Positions 6,451 to 7,111 of a stretch of DNA of 7,111 nucleotides are shown here, one piece after another. Both the position numbers and the translations under genes were made by a program. Under the pieces are notes generated by a model that was not told the DNA's origin, ran no database searches, and saw only the letters and a list, made by a program, of their open reading frames with translations. How positions within the stretch are numbered: position 1 is the stretch's first letter; every line of letters begins with the position of its first letter. This stretch comes from Methanoregulaceae archaeon (GTDB lineage Archaea > Halobacteriota > Methanomicrobia > Methanomicrobiales > Methanospirillaceae): positions 1 to 7,111 of the forward strand of contig JAJRBP010000302.1 of the NCBI GenBank assembly GCA_028679405.1, written 5' to 3'.

Positions 6451-6786
6451 TTACGCCTTCTTTTTCAGGAAGTTCTTCAGCGCATTACCCATAAGGTCTG
6501 AGGTATACTGGTCTACAGGAGCAAAGGCAAGGAACTCCGTCGAGTTGAAGAGAGAGTTTCGCTCGGGCTGGGTGAACCAGCTCATATCGCGGTAATCCGA
6601 GATATTCACCTGGTTGGACCAGCCGCCGAATGTCGTATATTCAAAAAGATTTTCTGTGTACACCTGGTTAAACGGGATGAAACTACCGTCATCCGCTCCG
6701 GAAGCGGCCCCGCAAAGCAGGAACAGCGTCCCGACGAGAACGCACGCCAGGACGAGCGCTTTCTTTCCAAAGGTTGTTTCTTTCAT
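6451..6786 (-). CDS. Small predicted secreted protein of unknown function
   Basis: A 111-residue protein I do not recognise. Residues 1-9 are positively charged (KKxxxxxGKK-type N-region), 10-25 form a hydrophobic core, and a signal peptidase I site fits after A31 (ASGA before DDGS), leaving about 80 residues outside the membrane. The mature part is rich in aromatic residues (F, Y, W) and Asn, has no cysteine, carries two N-glycosylation sequons (N61-I-S, N81-S-T), and ends in a basic tail (NFLKKKA). LFLLC at 21-25 is not a good lipobox. The ATG at 6786 is chosen because GGTGAT (6796-6791), an exact match to the archaeal 16S tail, sits four bases upstream, and the signal peptide then starts normally. 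The frame runs up to an ATG at 6867, but the TATA box at 6888-6876 would start transcription downstream of that codon. The gene is monocistronic as far as visible and convergent with the helicase. Confidence 0.75.
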   Translation of the reverse strand: MKETTFGKKALVLACVLVGTLFLLCGAASGADDGSFIPFNQVYTENLFEYTTFGGWSNQVNISDYRDMSWFTQPERNSLFNSTEFLAFAPVDQYTSDLMGNALKNFLKKKA

Positions 6787-6790
6787 CGGT

Positions 6791-6796
6791 ATCACC
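6791..6796 (-). promoter_or_regulatory. Ribosome-binding site of the secreted protein
   Basis: GGTGAT on the minus strand is complementary to the conserved 3' end of archaeal 16S rRNA and lies four bases before the ATG at 6786. It decides the start against in-frame ATGs at 6798 and 6867. Confidence 0.65.
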
Positions 6797-6875
6797 ATCG
6801 TGTCCGGTACAACGGGACGGCGCCGTATCGGGCCGTCTTTGTTGCAGGGTATACAAAACGATTGCATGACCCGTA

Positions 6876-6888
6876 CTTATATTTTTAG
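6876..6888 (-). promoter_or_regulatory. Archaeal TATA box for the secreted protein
   Basis: CTAAAAATATAAG on the minus strand is a good archaeal TATA/BRE-like element in a GC-rich setting. It predicts transcription start near 6855 and a 5' untranslated region of about 70 bases. On the plus strand the same box lies 24 bases ahead of an ATG at 6904, so it could in principle fire both ways. Confidence 0.5.
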
Positions 6889-6902
6889 ATCGGCGGAAGA
6901 CA

Positions 6903-6938
6903 GATGACAGAACCAGGCAGGCGAATGACAGAACCGGG
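6903..6938. repeat. Direct repeat, two 15-base copies with 21-base period
   Basis: The copies GATGACAGAACCAGG (6903-6917) and AATGACAGAACCGGG (6924-6938) differ at two positions, both purine exchanges, and share the exact core ATGACAGAACC. The 21-base period is two helical turns, so both copies face the same side of the DNA. They lie 15 to 50 bases upstream of the TATA box of the secreted protein, the usual place for an archaeal activator site. The alternative is that they encode a short peptide repeat (MTEPG) in a plus-strand frame. Confidence 0.5.
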
Positions 6939-6977
6939 GGGGCACACGAAAGATCTCCGGACCCTGCTTTTCATAGG

Positions 6978-6989
6978 GGAAATAAAAGT
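6978..6989 (+). promoter_or_regulatory. Candidate BRE/TATA element for the gene at the right edge
   Basis: GGGAAATAAAAG has a purine-rich BRE-like left half and an A/T-rich right half, and is centred about 32 bases before the ATG at 7016. It would give a transcript with a very short leader. Confidence 0.3.
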
Positions 6990-7015
6990 TCATGGAAAGC
7001 ATTTTTTTTGGAGAT

Positions 7016-7111
7016 ATGGGACTCTTCATCAAAGAGGGGATGTTTTCACGTCAATTGTTGTACGATCTCCACGGGTTTGTCTTTTCATTCCGGCCAGTTA
7101 CCAGGGAAAGA
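7016..7111 (+). CDS. Possible start of a gene cut by the right edge
   Basis: From the ATG at 7016 a frame of 32 codons stays open to the end of the window. The predicted start is MGLFIKEGMFSRQLLYDLHG, with no recognisable domain in so short a piece. In its favour are GGAG (7010-7013) immediately upstream, though with a short spacer, and a TATA-like element at 6978-6989. A competing frame from the ATG at 6904 is also open to the edge (69 codons). That product is full of codons rare in the neighbouring genes, so I consider it less likely. The gene would be divergent from the secreted protein gene. Confidence 0.35.
   Translation, partial: MGLFIKEGMFSRQLLYDLHGFVFSFRPVTRER

Noticed and set aside
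6712..6726. Lipoprotein box (LFLLC) in the secreted protein signal peptide
   Set aside because: The residue before the cysteine is leucine rather than Gly, Ala or Ser. A signal peptidase I site follows six residues later.
6787..6867. Longer form of the secreted protein from an ATG at 6867
   Set aside because: It would bury the signal peptide behind 27 unrelated residues. The TATA box predicts transcription start downstream of that codon, and an exact ribosome-binding site precedes 6786.
7002..7009. T8 run as a transcription terminator
   Set aside because: No gene visibly ends just before it on the plus strand, and it directly precedes a plausible ribosome-binding site and start codon. It could still terminate an unseen transcript.
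1..7111. tRNA, rRNA, CRISPR arrays, transposons or prophage genes
   Set aside because: No clover-leaf sequence, regularly spaced repeats, transposase motifs or terminal inverted repeats were found on either strand.

Overview
The window looks like chromosomal DNA from a euryarchaeon, most likely a methanogen of the Methanomicrobiales type; this is an inference. It has fairly high GC and tightly packed genes. AT-rich boxes resembling archaeal TATA elements lie about 25 bases before several starts. The ribosome-binding sites (GGTGAT, GGGGGTG, GAGGT) match the archaeal 16S tail. No rRNA, tRNA, CRISPR array or insertion sequence was seen.

Layout. (1) 116-1036, + strand: a beta-class SPPY DNA methyltransferase with no restriction enzyme visible beside it. 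(2) 1037-1249: a short gap between convergent genes with a T-run and a small inverted repeat. (3) 2675-1250, - strand: a two-gene unit, first a stand-alone class I glutamine amidotransferase, then a HAD-IIA (NagD/LHPP-like) phosphatase. The two genes overlap by 11 bases. (4) 2676-2788: a divergent promoter region. (5) 2789-6221, + strand: a two-gene unit, also overlapping by 11 bases. It encodes a DEDD/RNase H-like exonuclease of the YprB/MrfB family and a DEAH-box helicase of the YprA/MrfA family with a C-terminal cysteine-rich DUF1998/MZB domain. (6) 6222-6450: a gap with only a doubtful small ORF and a near-palindrome. (7) 6786-6451, - strand: a small predicted secreted protein of unknown function, with a good TATA box and ribosome-binding site. 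(8) 6789-7111: its upstream region, holding a 21-base-period direct repeat and, at the right edge, the possible start of another gene.

The strongest system here is the helicase-exonuclease pair. It corresponds to the MrfA-MrfB pair of Bacillus subtilis, which acts in repair of mitomycin-type DNA damage. The archaeal exonuclease carries a helix-hairpin-helix DNA-binding motif in front of its nuclease domain, which may change how it is recruited. A second notable signal is the complete absence of the tetranucleotide CTAG from all 7111 bases, which may relate to the methyltransferase.
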